A DNA stretch of 35,636 bases from Leptolyngbya sp. 'hensonii' (lineage in GTDB: Bacteria; Cyanobacteriota; Cyanobacteriia; GCF-001939115), in contig NZ_MQTZ01000022.1 of assembly GCF_001939115.1 (NCBI RefSeq), positions 1 to 35,636 of the forward strand, read 5' to 3'. A program made the translations under genes and the position numbers. The notes beneath the pieces were generated by a model, which searched no databases, was not told where the DNA came from, and worked only from the letters and a program-made list of their open reading frames with translations. The first letter of the stretch is position 1, and each line of letters starts with the position of its first letter. Shown here piece by piece: positions 7,741 through 14,957 of the stretch.

Positions 7741-9005
7741 GGGCACCAGACCTGGAGAACTCGTCCCGTCAAAGTTTGGCCTAGGAGAGGGGTGTTATGA
7801 GATCGAGACCTGAGTTTTTTTTGCTCCAGGAGCCAGGTTTGCTGGGGGTCAAACAGAACTAATTCTGCGGGTTGGCCAGGAACAATCGCCGGAGCCAATT
7901 GGCCTAAACAGCGAGCAGGACCCGTACTTAGAGCAGCCCAGAGTTCCAGGGCAGTCCAGGTACCCGTTTCGACCAAAGCTTGCCACAGTTGAGGCAGGGC
8001 CAGTTCTAACCCGATCGCGCCTGGAGGAGCCTCTGCAAAGGCGACGGTTTTCTCCTCATAGGTGTAGGGGGTATGGTCGATCGCAATCCCATCCAGAATG
8101 CCCTGACGCAATCCCTGCTGTAACGCCTTTTGATCAGCAGGGGAACCCAAGGGCGGTTCCAGTCGCAAATTAGGATTGTAGGACTCGATCGCCTGGGTAT
8201 TGTAGAGGAGATGCATCCAGGTGGTGCTGGCCGTAACCGGCAGCCCAGATGACCTGGCTGCCTGAATCAGGGCTACACTGCGGGCAGTAGAAATCCGCAT
8301 GATATGAACGGCTGTTCCCGTTTCTGCTACTGCTTCCAGGAGGGCCGCCAAGGCGGAAGTTTCAGCCAGAGCAGGGTTCCCAGGCAAGCCAAATCGAATC
8401 GAGTCGGGGCCTTCTCGCATCACCCCATTCCCAGCCAGTTCCAACCCACAGGGCCAGAGGGCGATCGGTTTTTGCAAGGGCTGCAGGTATTCCAGTAGCC
8501 GACGCAGCAGCACCAGGCTGGACCATGGGCGACCATCTGTAAAGCCAACAATGCCTGCTGCGGCCAGTTCTGTGAGTTCAGTCATCTGCTTACCCTCCAG
8601 GCCCAGGGTCAGGGCTCCCCAATAGTGGAGATGTGGTTCAGGCCCAGAATCAGGTTTTTGTGTCTGATGTTGCAGAGATAGGATTGCCCCAGGCTGATCG
8701 ATCGGGGGGGTGGTATCAGGCAGAATCGCAACCCGGGTGAATCCCCCAGCAATAGCTGCCTGTTTGAGAGAGGAGAGGGTTTCCCGCGACTCAAAGCCTG
8801 GTTCGCCAGAGTGACTATAGAGGTCAACCAGACCCGGCCCTAAGATCAGCCCCTGGCAATCCCGCACTTGAATGGTGTCGGCTAAGGGAGACCGGGTTGT
8901 TTCGATTGCTTCAATCCGGTTGTCCTTGATCAGGACATCAGCAATGCGGTCAGTTTCAGACACAGGGTCTAATAAACGGACCTGCTGGAGTAATTCACTG
9001 ACCAT
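7737..9005 (-). CDS. Dihydroorotase-like protein lacking most metal ligands (probable pseudoenzyme)
   Basis: A 422-residue homologue of dihydroorotase with the amidohydrolase fold. The metal-binding HxHxR box is replaced by DLYSHSGEPG: the first His is Tyr63, His65 remains, and the substrate Arg is Gly. The bridging Lys is lost (GIVGFTDG where GIK is expected), VHAED is replaced by a segment around ALWPCGLEL, and HxLHLST becomes HIMRIST. Only the Asp of AIDHTPY remains. Such inactive homologues are known as structural partners of aspartate transcarbamoylase (PyrC' in Pseudomonas), a plausible but unproven role here. ATG 9005 is preferred to the upstream start at 9035, because the family sequence begins ELLQQVRLLDP. 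It overlaps the convergent HD-domain gene by 4 bp. Confidence 0.85.
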   Translation of the reverse strand: MVSELLQQVRLLDPVSETDRIADVLIKDNRIEAIETTRSPLADTIQVRDCQGLILGPGLVDLYSHSGEPGFESRETLSSLKQAAIAGGFTRVAILPDTTPPIDQPGAILSLQHQTQKPDSGPEPHLHYWGALTLGLEGKQMTELTELAAAGIVGFTDGRPWSSLVLLRRLLEYLQPLQKPIALWPCGLELAGNGVMREGPDSIRFGLPGNPALAETSALAALLEAVAETGTAVHIMRISTARSVALIQAARSSGLPVTASTTWMHLLYNTQAIESYNPNLRLEPPLGSPADQKALQQGLRQGILDGIAIDHTPYTYEEKTVAFAEAPPGAIGLELALPQLWQALVETGTWTALELWAALSTGPARCLGQLAPAIVPGQPAELVLFDPQQTWLLEQKKLRSRSHNTPLLGQTLTGRVLQVWCP

Positions 9006-9325
9006 AGGAAACTTGCCTACCCAAAATCCTGACAATCGACCTCAATTTTATCTGGGGATGCACCATTTATAGCGGCTTATACCTAAGAGAATCGGCCTCC
9101 ATTGCCCTCAATCTCCGTAATCACCCGGAAGGGTAAGTCATCTGTATGAGGTAAGGTTCAGGCCTCACTCTTTAGGATTAAGAGGAAGGACAGGTGAAAT
9201 GGATGAAGATCCCTATTCCCCCATGATCCCTGTCACACCGGGCTTTCCACCAGGAAAGCAGAATCTTTAAATAGAGAGAGCAAGAGACCTTATTCCAGGT
9301 TAGGGATGTCGGTAAGGAGAAAACT

Positions 9326-9496
9326 ATGCTAGAGAAAATGATTCTGGCGATCGCTGCCACAATGGCTTTTTACCTGACGTTCCGCCCCGCTCTGCCCATC
9401 AGGATTGGACCTGTTGCGCTGGGGGCAAACGTGCTGCATCCGGCGGCACAGCCGACACTCGTGCTGATTCCCGGTCATAGCCCAAAGGGTCTATAA
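9326..9496 (+). CDS. 56-residue hydrophobic peptide, unknown function
   Basis: A short gene with a very good ribosome site (AAGGAGA, 9313-9319) before ATG 9326. The peptide starts MLEKMILAIAATMAFYL, a single hydrophobic helix or uncleaved signal anchor, then has a Pro-, Arg- and Ala-rich stretch and ends HSPKGL. A strong intrinsic terminator follows 35 bp after the stop, so this looks like a complete one-gene transcription unit. I do not recognise the family. Three HIP1-like GATC-centred bases and the GC content match the neighbours, so nothing suggests transfer. Confidence 0.6.
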   Translation: MLEKMILAIAATMAFYLTFRPALPIRIGPVALGANVLHPAAQPTLVLIPGHSPKGL

Positions 9497-9530
9497 TGAC
9501 CAATCCAAAATTCCCTGGTTCATTGCATTA

Positions 9531-9562
9531 GAAGACGCCTCCAGGGGCGTCTTCCGTTTTTT
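9531..9562 (+). terminator. Rho-independent terminator after the 56-codon gene
   Basis: A perfect 9-bp stem GAAGACGCC / GGCGTCTTC with a 6-nt loop, followed by CG and six T (9557-9562). It is oriented to end transcription of the small gene at 9326-9496 and insulates it from the nuclease gene downstream. Confidence 0.9.
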
Positions 9563-9636
9563 CGAAAGGGCCATATCCCCAAAAACTGGTCACTCACAGA
9601 GGTTTCATTCTTATTAGCCCAGGGATTTGCAAACGA

Positions 9637-9663
9637 GTGCATTTGTATTTGATACAATTGCAC
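9637..9663. promoter_or_regulatory. 27-bp near-perfect palindrome upstream of the SbcD-like gene
   Basis: GTGCATTTGTAT and ATACAATTGCAC are inverted copies with one mismatch around a 3-bp centre. The core TTGTAT-N3-ATACAA is exact. It lies 73 bp upstream of ATG 9737, where a promoter would be expected, so it is a candidate operator for a dimeric regulator. It does not match the known cyanobacterial LexA or NtcA consensus. No T-run follows, which argues against a terminator. Confidence 0.55.
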
Positions 9664-9736
9664 TATTCGTTGTGTCATCCTCCCCTTAACCTGTCTCCTC
9701 GATCGTGGCGGCAGCTTTTTCCCTTGAGCCCTTCCC

Positions 9737-11041
9737 ATGATTAAAATTCTCCACCTTTCTGACATCCACATGGGGAGTGGTTTCTCCCATGGTCGTATCA
9801 ATCCCCAGACAGGCCTGAATACTCGCCTGGAGGATTTTATCGCGACATTGGGACGCTGCATGGACCGGGCGATCGCAGAGCCTGTGGATCTGGTGCTGTT
9901 TGGTGGGGATGCCTTCCCCGACGCCACCCCACCCCCGATCGTTCAGGAAGCCTTTGCCAGACAGTTTCGGCGGCTGGTGGATGCTAACATTCCCACGGTG
10001 CTGCTGGTGGGCAACCACGATCAATACTCCCACGGGCAGGGGGGAGCGAGCCTCTGCATCTACCGCACCTTAGGAGTACCGGGGTTTGTCGTTGGTGATC
10101 GGCTGGAAACCCATCGGATTCAGACGGGCCACGGTCCCGTGCAGGTGATCACCCTACCCTGGCTGACCCGTTCCACCTTACTGACTCGCCCAGAAACCGA
10201 GGGACTGTCTTTATCGGAGGTGAACCACCTTCTGATCGATCGCCTGCGGGTGGCCCTGGAAGGAGAAATCCGGCGACTGGACCCGGCGGTGCCCACCGTC
10301 TTGCTAGCCCACCTGATGGCAGATGGAGCCCGCTACGGTGCCGAACGCTTTCTGGCCGTGAGTAAAGGGTTTACCATCCCCCTCTCCCTGCTAGCCCGCC
10401 CCTGTTTCGACTATGTGGCCCTGGGGCATGTGCATCGTCATCAGGTGCTCTGTCAGGACCCTTTGATTGTCTATCCCGGCAGTATTGAGCGGGTCGATTT
10501 CAGTGAAGAAAAGGAGGACAAGGGGTTTGTGCTCTTGGAGTTAGACCGGGGGGCGGTACAGATGGAGTTTTGCCCCCTGCCGGTACGATCGTTCCGCACC
10601 CTGGAAATCGATATCTCTGGAGCAGAGACGCCGCAGGCAGCCCTACTGGCGGTCATGACCCCGGATCAAGTCCGAGATGCGGTCGTGCGCCTCAACTATC
10701 GCCTCCGCCCCGATCAACTGGACCAGATCGATAATCGAGTGTTGCATGCAGCACTCAGTTCCGCCCACAGTTACACCATCCAGCCGGAACTGGTCAGCCA
10801 GTTGGCCCGGCCCCGGCTGCCCGAATTAGGGGTGGGAAACAATCTGGACCCGATCGAGGCCCTGAAAGCTTACCTGGTGAATCGAGCCGATCTGAAGGAC
10901 ATTGAGACGGATTTGCTGACAGCCGCTCAGAATCTCCTTTCTCTGGAAGCCGATCGAGTTCTGCTCCGGCGTGGGGGTGCCCCTGCTGGTGGAGCTGATC
11001 GGGAAGACCCGGATCGGGGACAGCAACTTCGCTTACTGTAA
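9737..11041 (+). CDS. sbcD: SbcD-like DNA repair exonuclease (calcineurin-type metallophosphoesterase)
   Basis: A 434-residue protein with the full Mre11/SbcD phosphoesterase motif set: LHLSDIHMG (residues 5-13), FGGDAFPD, GNHDQYSH, LLAHLMADG and GHVHRHQV near residues 231-238, and PGSIERVDF. SbcD is the nuclease subunit that, with the ATPase SbcC, opens hairpins and processes DNA ends. No sbcC gene is adjacent here. The C-terminus is Gly/Arg/Asp-rich and ends QLRLL, like some other SbcD proteins. It starts at ATG 9737, and its last 9 bp overlap the convergent cobA-hemD gene. The upstream region has a 27-bp palindrome. A role in end processing is inferred from the family; the protein could also act without SbcC. 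Confidence 0.88.
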   Translation: MIKILHLSDIHMGSGFSHGRINPQTGLNTRLEDFIATLGRCMDRAIAEPVDLVLFGGDAFPDATPPPIVQEAFARQFRRLVDANIPTVLLVGNHDQYSHGQGGASLCIYRTLGVPGFVVGDRLETHRIQTGHGPVQVITLPWLTRSTLLTRPETEGLSLSEVNHLLIDRLRVALEGEIRRLDPAVPTVLLAHLMADGARYGAERFLAVSKGFTIPLSLLARPCFDYVALGHVHRHQVLCQDPLIVYPGSIERVDFSEEKEDKGFVLLELDRGAVQMEFCPLPVRSFRTLEIDISGAETPQAALLAVMTPDQVRDAVVRLNYRLRPDQLDQIDNRVLHAALSSAHSYTIQPELVSQLARPRLPELGVGNNLDPIEALKAYLVNRADLKDIETDLLTAAQNLLSLEADRVLLRRGGAPAGGADREDPDRGQQLRLL

Positions 11042-12625
11042 GTGCTCCATAATCGCCTGGGCCAATCCCTCCAGGGTATAGACTTTGGCTTCCACATCGA
11101 CCCGTCCCAGGAGTTTGCGGCAACTTTCAGAGGTCTGGGGACCGATCGATGCCACACATACCCCCTCCAGCCAGGTTTGCCAGTTGGGTTCAGCCTGTTC
11201 CAGCAGTTGACGGAAGTAACGCACGGTTTTAGAACTGGCGAAGGTGACCACATCCACCCTGCCCTGTTGCAGAGCCGCCTGGGCTGCGGGCGAGATCGTC
11301 GTTGGGCAGCCAGACTCATAGGCAGGCACTTCCACCACAGTCGCCCCCTGGGCACTTAACTCTGCCACCAGCACCTCCCGTCCTCCACTTTCCACTCTGG
11401 GGAATAAAATGTGCTGCCCCTGGAGAGACTGCTGCATCCCCAGGTGAGCAGCCAGGTGAGTTGCCAGGGAATCGGCAATAAAGTTAGGCGGGATGAAATC
11501 GGCCTTTAGCCCGTGCTGTTTCAGACTGAGGGCCGTTTTTTCCCCCACCACTGCAATCTTGACTCCCGCCAGAGCCCGGGCATCTTTGCCCAGAGCCGCC
11601 AGTCGTTGAAAGAAATACTCCACCCCATTGGTTGAAGTTAGGATCAGCCAGTCAAATTGTTGCAGGGTCGCGATCGCATCATCCAGGGCAGCCCAATCGG
11701 AAGGGGGACCAATCACCAGGGCAGGCATTTCGATCACCTGGGCTCCGGCCTGCGAGAGCAGGTCCATAAACTGGCCCGATTGACCGGCGGAACGGGTAAC
11801 CAGGATAGTTTTCTCGGAGAGGGGGGCAATAGCAGCAGTCACGATCACAGGCAAATTAGAGGACTGTTCATACTCTACCGTTCCGGGGTGACAGTCTAAC
11901 CTGGTCAGGGCTGTCTGGAGGCTGACAACGGCTCCGATGACCATGACGCAGGGAGCCAGGGAACAGCCAGCCGTTTGGGTGACGATCGTGGCCAGAGTCC
12001 CCACCCAGGTCTGTTGATCGGGCCGACCTGCCCAGCGAATGATGGCGATCGGCGTAGCTGGAGTGCGTCCTGAGCGAATCAGTTGCGCCACGATCTCAGC
12101 CAGATTTTGCCCCCCCATGAGCACCACCAGCGTCTCAATCTGGGCCAGGGCAGTCCAGGGCAACGTTGTCGGATCGTGGGCGGTCAGCACCGCGAAGCAC
12201 CGGCTGAGCATGGGATCGGTCAGGGGAATACCAGCCAGCAGGGGCGCAGCCAGAGCGGAGGAAATCCCCGGTACCACCTCAAACGGACAACCCGCAGCCT
12301 GGAGAGCTTGAATTTCAGAGGTACAGCGACCGAAGATAAACGGGTCGCCGCTCTTGAGGCGCACCACCTGTTGACCCGATCGCCCCTGTTCTACCAGAAG
12401 GCGATCGATCTCTGACTGGGCCATACTGGGCTGTCCACCTCGCTTGCCCACGTACCAGCACTGGCAGTGGGCAGGCACCAGGCGCAATAGCTCGGCATCC
12501 ACCAGGGCATCGTAAATCACCAGGTCAGCCAGAGCCAGCAGTTCTTGCGCCCGGAGGGTCAAATAAGCTGGACTCCCCAGCCCAGCTCCCACCAGATAGA
12601 CTTTGCCGGATTGGTTATTGGTCAT
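11033..12625 (-). CDS. cobA-hemD: Uroporphyrinogen-III C-methyltransferase / uroporphyrinogen-III synthase fusion
   Basis: A 530-residue two-domain protein of tetrapyrrole synthesis. Residues of about 8-245 form the S-adenosylmethionine-dependent methyltransferase (CobA/SUMT): VYLVGAGLGSPAYLTLRA, YDALV, VGKRGG, RLKSGDPFIFGR and PGISSALAAPLLAGIPLTD are all recognisable. Residues of about 270-530 are HemD: TILVTRSAGQ, LILTSTNGVEYFF, VVGEKTA, VDVVTFASSKTVRYF and SIGPQTSESC. HemD closes hydroxymethylbilane to uroporphyrinogen III, and the methyltransferase then diverts it to precorrin-2 for sirohaem and cobalamin. Fusion lets one protein hold the branch point. Start ATG 12625. It overlaps the convergent SbcD-like gene by 9 bp. 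No riboswitch is visible in the 330-bp upstream spacer. Confidence 0.95.
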   Translation of the reverse strand: MTNNQSGKVYLVGAGLGSPAYLTLRAQELLALADLVIYDALVDAELLRLVPAHCQCWYVGKRGGQPSMAQSEIDRLLVEQGRSGQQVVRLKSGDPFIFGRCTSEIQALQAAGCPFEVVPGISSALAAPLLAGIPLTDPMLSRCFAVLTAHDPTTLPWTALAQIETLVVLMGGQNLAEIVAQLIRSGRTPATPIAIIRWAGRPDQQTWVGTLATIVTQTAGCSLAPCVMVIGAVVSLQTALTRLDCHPGTVEYEQSSNLPVIVTAAIAPLSEKTILVTRSAGQSGQFMDLLSQAGAQVIEMPALVIGPPSDWAALDDAIATLQQFDWLILTSTNGVEYFFQRLAALGKDARALAGVKIAVVGEKTALSLKQHGLKADFIPPNFIADSLATHLAAHLGMQQSLQGQHILFPRVESGGREVLVAELSAQGATVVEVPAYESGCPTTISPAAQAALQQGRVDVVTFASSKTVRYFRQLLEQAEPNWQTWLEGVCVASIGPQTSESCRKLLGRVDVEAKVYTLEGLAQAIMEHLQ

Positions 12626-12955
12626 TGATTGCCCAGAGATACAGCCATGGTTCTAATGGGAAGCTCTAGTTCTTGCAATTCTCTCCCAGAAGGTACCCTG
12701 TCTACAAATCTCAAGGCTTCTGTTCAGCCCGGCGTTGCTGAAGGAAGGAAGGAATCAGGAGCGTGAGCAAGATGCTCAGGGAGCATGTCACTTTTGCAGT
12801 GATGCTTTCTAGCCCTCATCCCCCAGCCCCTTCTCCCAAAAAGGGCGAAGGGGAGCCGAATCATTTCAAAGTCCCTCTCCCAAATTGGGAGAGGGATTTA
12901 GGGTGAGGGCAAAGGTGACATGTACCCCAGGGGATTCCATTAACAGAGGACAAGA
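12626..12955. other. Non-coding spacer dominated by a fold-back repeat
   Basis: No gene is visible. Most of the spacer is the 139-bp inverted-repeat element at 12784-12922. The part next to cobA-hemD should hold its promoter, but no convincing -10/-35 pair or riboswitch is recognised. Confidence 0.6.
12784..12922. repeat. 139-bp MITE-like inverted-repeat element of a dispersed family
   Basis: The ends CATGTCACTTTTGC (12784-12797) and GCAAAGGTGACATG (12909-12922) are inverted copies with one mismatch. Inside, a block like CCCTCATCCC pairs with GGGTGAGGG, and CTCTCCC-AAATT-GGGAGAG forms a perfect inner hairpin. Parts of the same GC-rich sequence recur at 3232-3263, 3343-3374, 13474-13503 and 23343-23377, so this is a dispersed family. 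No ORF. Confidence 0.7.
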
Positions 12956-13195
12956 TTAACGTTTAACAACAGCCGTGATGATAACCGTCAGCGTTGCTGA
13001 AGCAATGAGGGTAAACGCCAGTTGAACAACCCACTGAATGCCTTGTTGATAGGCATTGAAACGAATACTTTGCTCTTTAGCGTCCTCTGTTAATCGGTCA
13101 ACTTTTTCACCGAGATCATGAATGAAGTGTCCTTGCTGAGCTGTTGCCTCGGCTAGCTTATCCAACATTTCATCAGTCCAGCGTTGGGTCGTCAT
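12956..13195 (-). CDS. Small coiled-coil protein with C-terminal membrane helix
   Basis: A 79-residue protein. The start is set at ATG 13195 by a well-placed GGGAGAGGG about 7 bp upstream; an in-frame GTG at 13213 would place that ribosome site inside the gene. Residues of about 5-45 are charged with regular hydrophobic positions (coiled coil); residues of about 52-76 form one membrane helix ending in VVKR. The layout resembles small haemolysin XhlA-like or phage-type membrane-anchored coiled coils, but no family is firmly recognised. It is isolated: repeat-rich spacers lie on both sides. Confidence 0.65.
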   Translation of the reverse strand: MTTQRWTDEMLDKLAEATAQQGHFIHDLGEKVDRLTEDAKEQSIRFNAYQQGIQWVVQLAFTLIASATLTVIITAVVKR

Positions 13196-13544
13196 CGGAT
13201 TTCCCTCTCCCACATATTCAGTGTAGAGGATTCATCCAGGGGAATCAAAGGATCGCCATGCTTCACCCTTTCAACGATCGGGTTCAGGTCTATACATTCC
13301 GGAAATATCCCTTGATTACCCTGGTCCGTTGTTCAGTTGAGATGCAGAAATTCGGCATAGCTCAGATTGCCACGAGTCGAACAGGGGGCACGATGACCAT
13401 AGAGTGCCAGAGGGATGGCATCCATCAGCCTTTTGCAAATTTGCCTACCCCAGGGGAAGCCGCTCTGCGTCTACATCCCCCAACCCCTTCTCCCGTTCTG
13501 GGCTACCTTGTACACACAAGTAGGGTTTGTGCCAGGTTTAACCC

Positions 13545-13580
13545 GATCGTAGGGCCAGCCCGGATCGTAGGGCCAGCCCG
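13545..13580. repeat. 18-bp perfect tandem duplication
   Basis: GATCGTAGGGCCAGCCCG occurs twice in direct tandem (13545-13562 and 13563-13580) in the spacer upstream of the pentapeptide-repeat/endonuclease V pair. A CC before the first copy and CGGG after the second extend the similarity by a few bases. Confidence 0.9.
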
Positions 13581-13641
13581 GGTCCCCAAATTTACAATCC
13601 TTAAAAAAGAGTTAAACAAACGGTATATCAGGTCACAAGAA

Positions 13642-13669
13642 TTTACATTTAAAGGGGCGTGAGTATAAA
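13642..13669 (+). promoter_or_regulatory. Sigma-70-type promoter for the pentapeptide/endonuclease V pair
   Basis: TTTACA (13642-13647) and TATAAA (13664-13669) are separated by 16 bp, close to the consensus for a housekeeping promoter. The start codon at 13729 is 59 bp further on, which allows a short 5' untranslated region. No other promoter candidate this good is seen in the spacer. Confidence 0.55.
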
Positions 13670-13728
13670 TACACATTAAGGCCGCTTCTGCATTAATCGC
13701 AGGGGGCGGTAGGTAGGTGTGAATTGAT

Positions 13729-14286
13729 ATGCAAAAGTTAAGTGCGGAAGAACTTTTAGCCCAATATGCTGCCGGTAGGCGTAACTTCCAGGATATTGAC
13801 CTCAGTGACATACAACTTTTTGAAGCGGATTTACGAGGGATTGATCTCAGGGGGAGTAACCTGAAAAAAGCTTATTTACCCTATGCCAGTTTGACCGAGG
13901 CAGACTTGCAGGAGGCTCAACTGCAAGCCGCCGAAATCAGTGATGCCCGACTATGTCAGGCTAATCTAATCAGAGCTGGGCTGCAGGGAGCTAGCCTCTG
14001 CCGAACCAACCTCCGAAATGCCAATCTTCAGGGCGCTGACCTGACTGGAGCCAATTTACAGGGGGCTGACCTCTACAATGCGGATTTAACCGCCGCTAAT
14101 TTACAATCTGCCGATTTAAGTCGAGCTAATTTAGAAAATACCATTTTGATGCAGGCTCAATTGGGAGGGTGTAACCTGAACCGGGCACAGCAGGTCAATT
14201 TGGCCGGTGCCTATACCGATGATTTGACCACATTACCAGATGGCTATCCGGGAGGAGAGATGAGTGAAAATCCCCCCGCTCCATGA
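13729..14286 (+). CDS. Pentapeptide-repeat protein
   Basis: A 185-residue protein. It begins with a non-repeat cap, MQKLSAEELLAQYAAGRRNF, of the type common in cyanobacterial pentapeptide proteins. It then has about 25 A(D/N)LxX repeats (residues of about 20-160) and a short Pro-rich tail around YPGGEMSENPPAP. The repeats should form a right-handed quadrilateral beta-helix. No signal peptide or membrane segment. It is read from a good promoter at 13642-13669. Its 3' end overlaps the endonuclease V gene by 23 bp in another frame, so the two are almost certainly one transcript with coupled translation. Function is unknown; a DNA-mimic role next to a DNA repair enzyme is possible but unproven. 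Confidence 0.92.
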   Translation: MQKLSAEELLAQYAAGRRNFQDIDLSDIQLFEADLRGIDLRGSNLKKAYLPYASLTEADLQEAQLQAAEISDARLCQANLIRAGLQGASLCRTNLRNANLQGADLTGANLQGADLYNADLTAANLQSADLSRANLENTILMQAQLGGCNLNRAQQVNLAGAYTDDLTTLPDGYPGGEMSENPPAP

Positions 14287-14932
14287 CTGGCCGGAAACCG
14301 CTGAAGCCGCGATCGAGCTGCAGCAGACCCTGCGGGATAGGGTAATCACGGACGATCGGTATGGACCGATTCATACTGTTGCGGGTGTTGATGCCGCTTT
14401 TGAAGCAGAGGGCACCATGACTCGGGCAGCGGTGGTTGTGCTCAGCTTTCCAGACCTCCAGGTCCAGGAGCAGGCGATCGCCCGTCGTCCGACCAGGTTT
14501 CCCTATATTCCGGGGTTTCTCTCCTTTCGAGAGGTACCAGCCATTCTGGATGCCTTAGCGCAGCTTTCTATTACGCCTGATCTCCTCCTCTGTGATGGCC
14601 AGGGTATTGCCCATCCGCGCCGATTTGGAATTGCCTGCCATCTGGGCCTCCTGACGGATCTGCCCGCGATCGGGGTGGCCAAGTCTCGCCTGGTCGGTAC
14701 CCATGGGGCCGTTCCAGATGAACGGGGGGGGTGGGTTCCCCTGGAGTATCGTCAGGAGGTGGTGGGTGCTGTTCTCCGCAGTCGGGTTGGAACAAAACCC
14801 CTGTATATCTCCCCCGGTCACCGGATCAGTTTGCCTGGGGCGATCGAGCAAGTGATGGCCTGTACCACCCGCTATCGGCTCCCGGAAACGACCCGTCTTT
14901 CCGATCGGTTGTCAAAATCCAGAGCTGTTTGA
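14264..14932 (+). CDS. nfi: Endonuclease V (deoxyinosine-specific)
   Basis: A 222-residue endonuclease V, which nicks DNA (or RNA) one nucleotide 3' of deaminated adenine (inosine). All main motifs are visible: AGVDAAF with catalytic Asp43, PYIPGFLSFRE with Tyr81 and Glu90, CDGQGIAHPRRFG with Asp111 and His117, GVAKSRL with Lys140, and the C-terminal GHRISLPGAI. The start is GTG 14264, fixed by GGGAGGAG at about 14250-14257. A nearby ATG at 14260 is out of frame. It overlaps the upstream pentapeptide-repeat gene by 23 bp and is convergent with the RDD/pentapeptide gene (25-bp gap). Confidence 0.93.
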   Translation: MKIPPLHDWPETAEAAIELQQTLRDRVITDDRYGPIHTVAGVDAAFEAEGTMTRAAVVVLSFPDLQVQEQAIARRPTRFPYIPGFLSFREVPAILDALAQLSITPDLLLCDGQGIAHPRRFGIACHLGLLTDLPAIGVAKSRLVGTHGAVPDERGGWVPLEYRQEVVGAVLRSRVGTKPLYISPGHRISLPGAIEQVMACTTRYRLPETTRLSDRLSKSRAV

Positions 14933-14957
14933 AGAGAGCTGGCCGTGGCCATCCGGA

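Larger units (their letters stand above)
13196..13728. other. Non-coding spacer with tandem repeat and promoter
   Basis: No convincing gene is present. A plus-strand open frame at 13144-13662 has no ribosome site, runs antisense into the small gene on its left and through repeat DNA, and is not protein-like. The spacer contains a fragment of the dispersed GC-rich repeat (13474-13503), an 18-bp tandem duplication (13545-13580), and a good promoter close to the pentapeptide-repeat gene. Confidence 0.6.

Noticed and set aside
10930-11041. Frameshift at the SbcD C-terminus
   Set aside because: The next frame reads an attractive stretch ending IGDSNFAYC, but the current frame ends QLRLL like other SbcD proteins and there is no independent sign of an indel.
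13144-13662. Plus-strand open frame of 172 codons
   Set aside because: No ribosome site, overlaps the small minus-strand gene, crosses a dispersed repeat and an 18-bp tandem duplication, and has an implausible composition.
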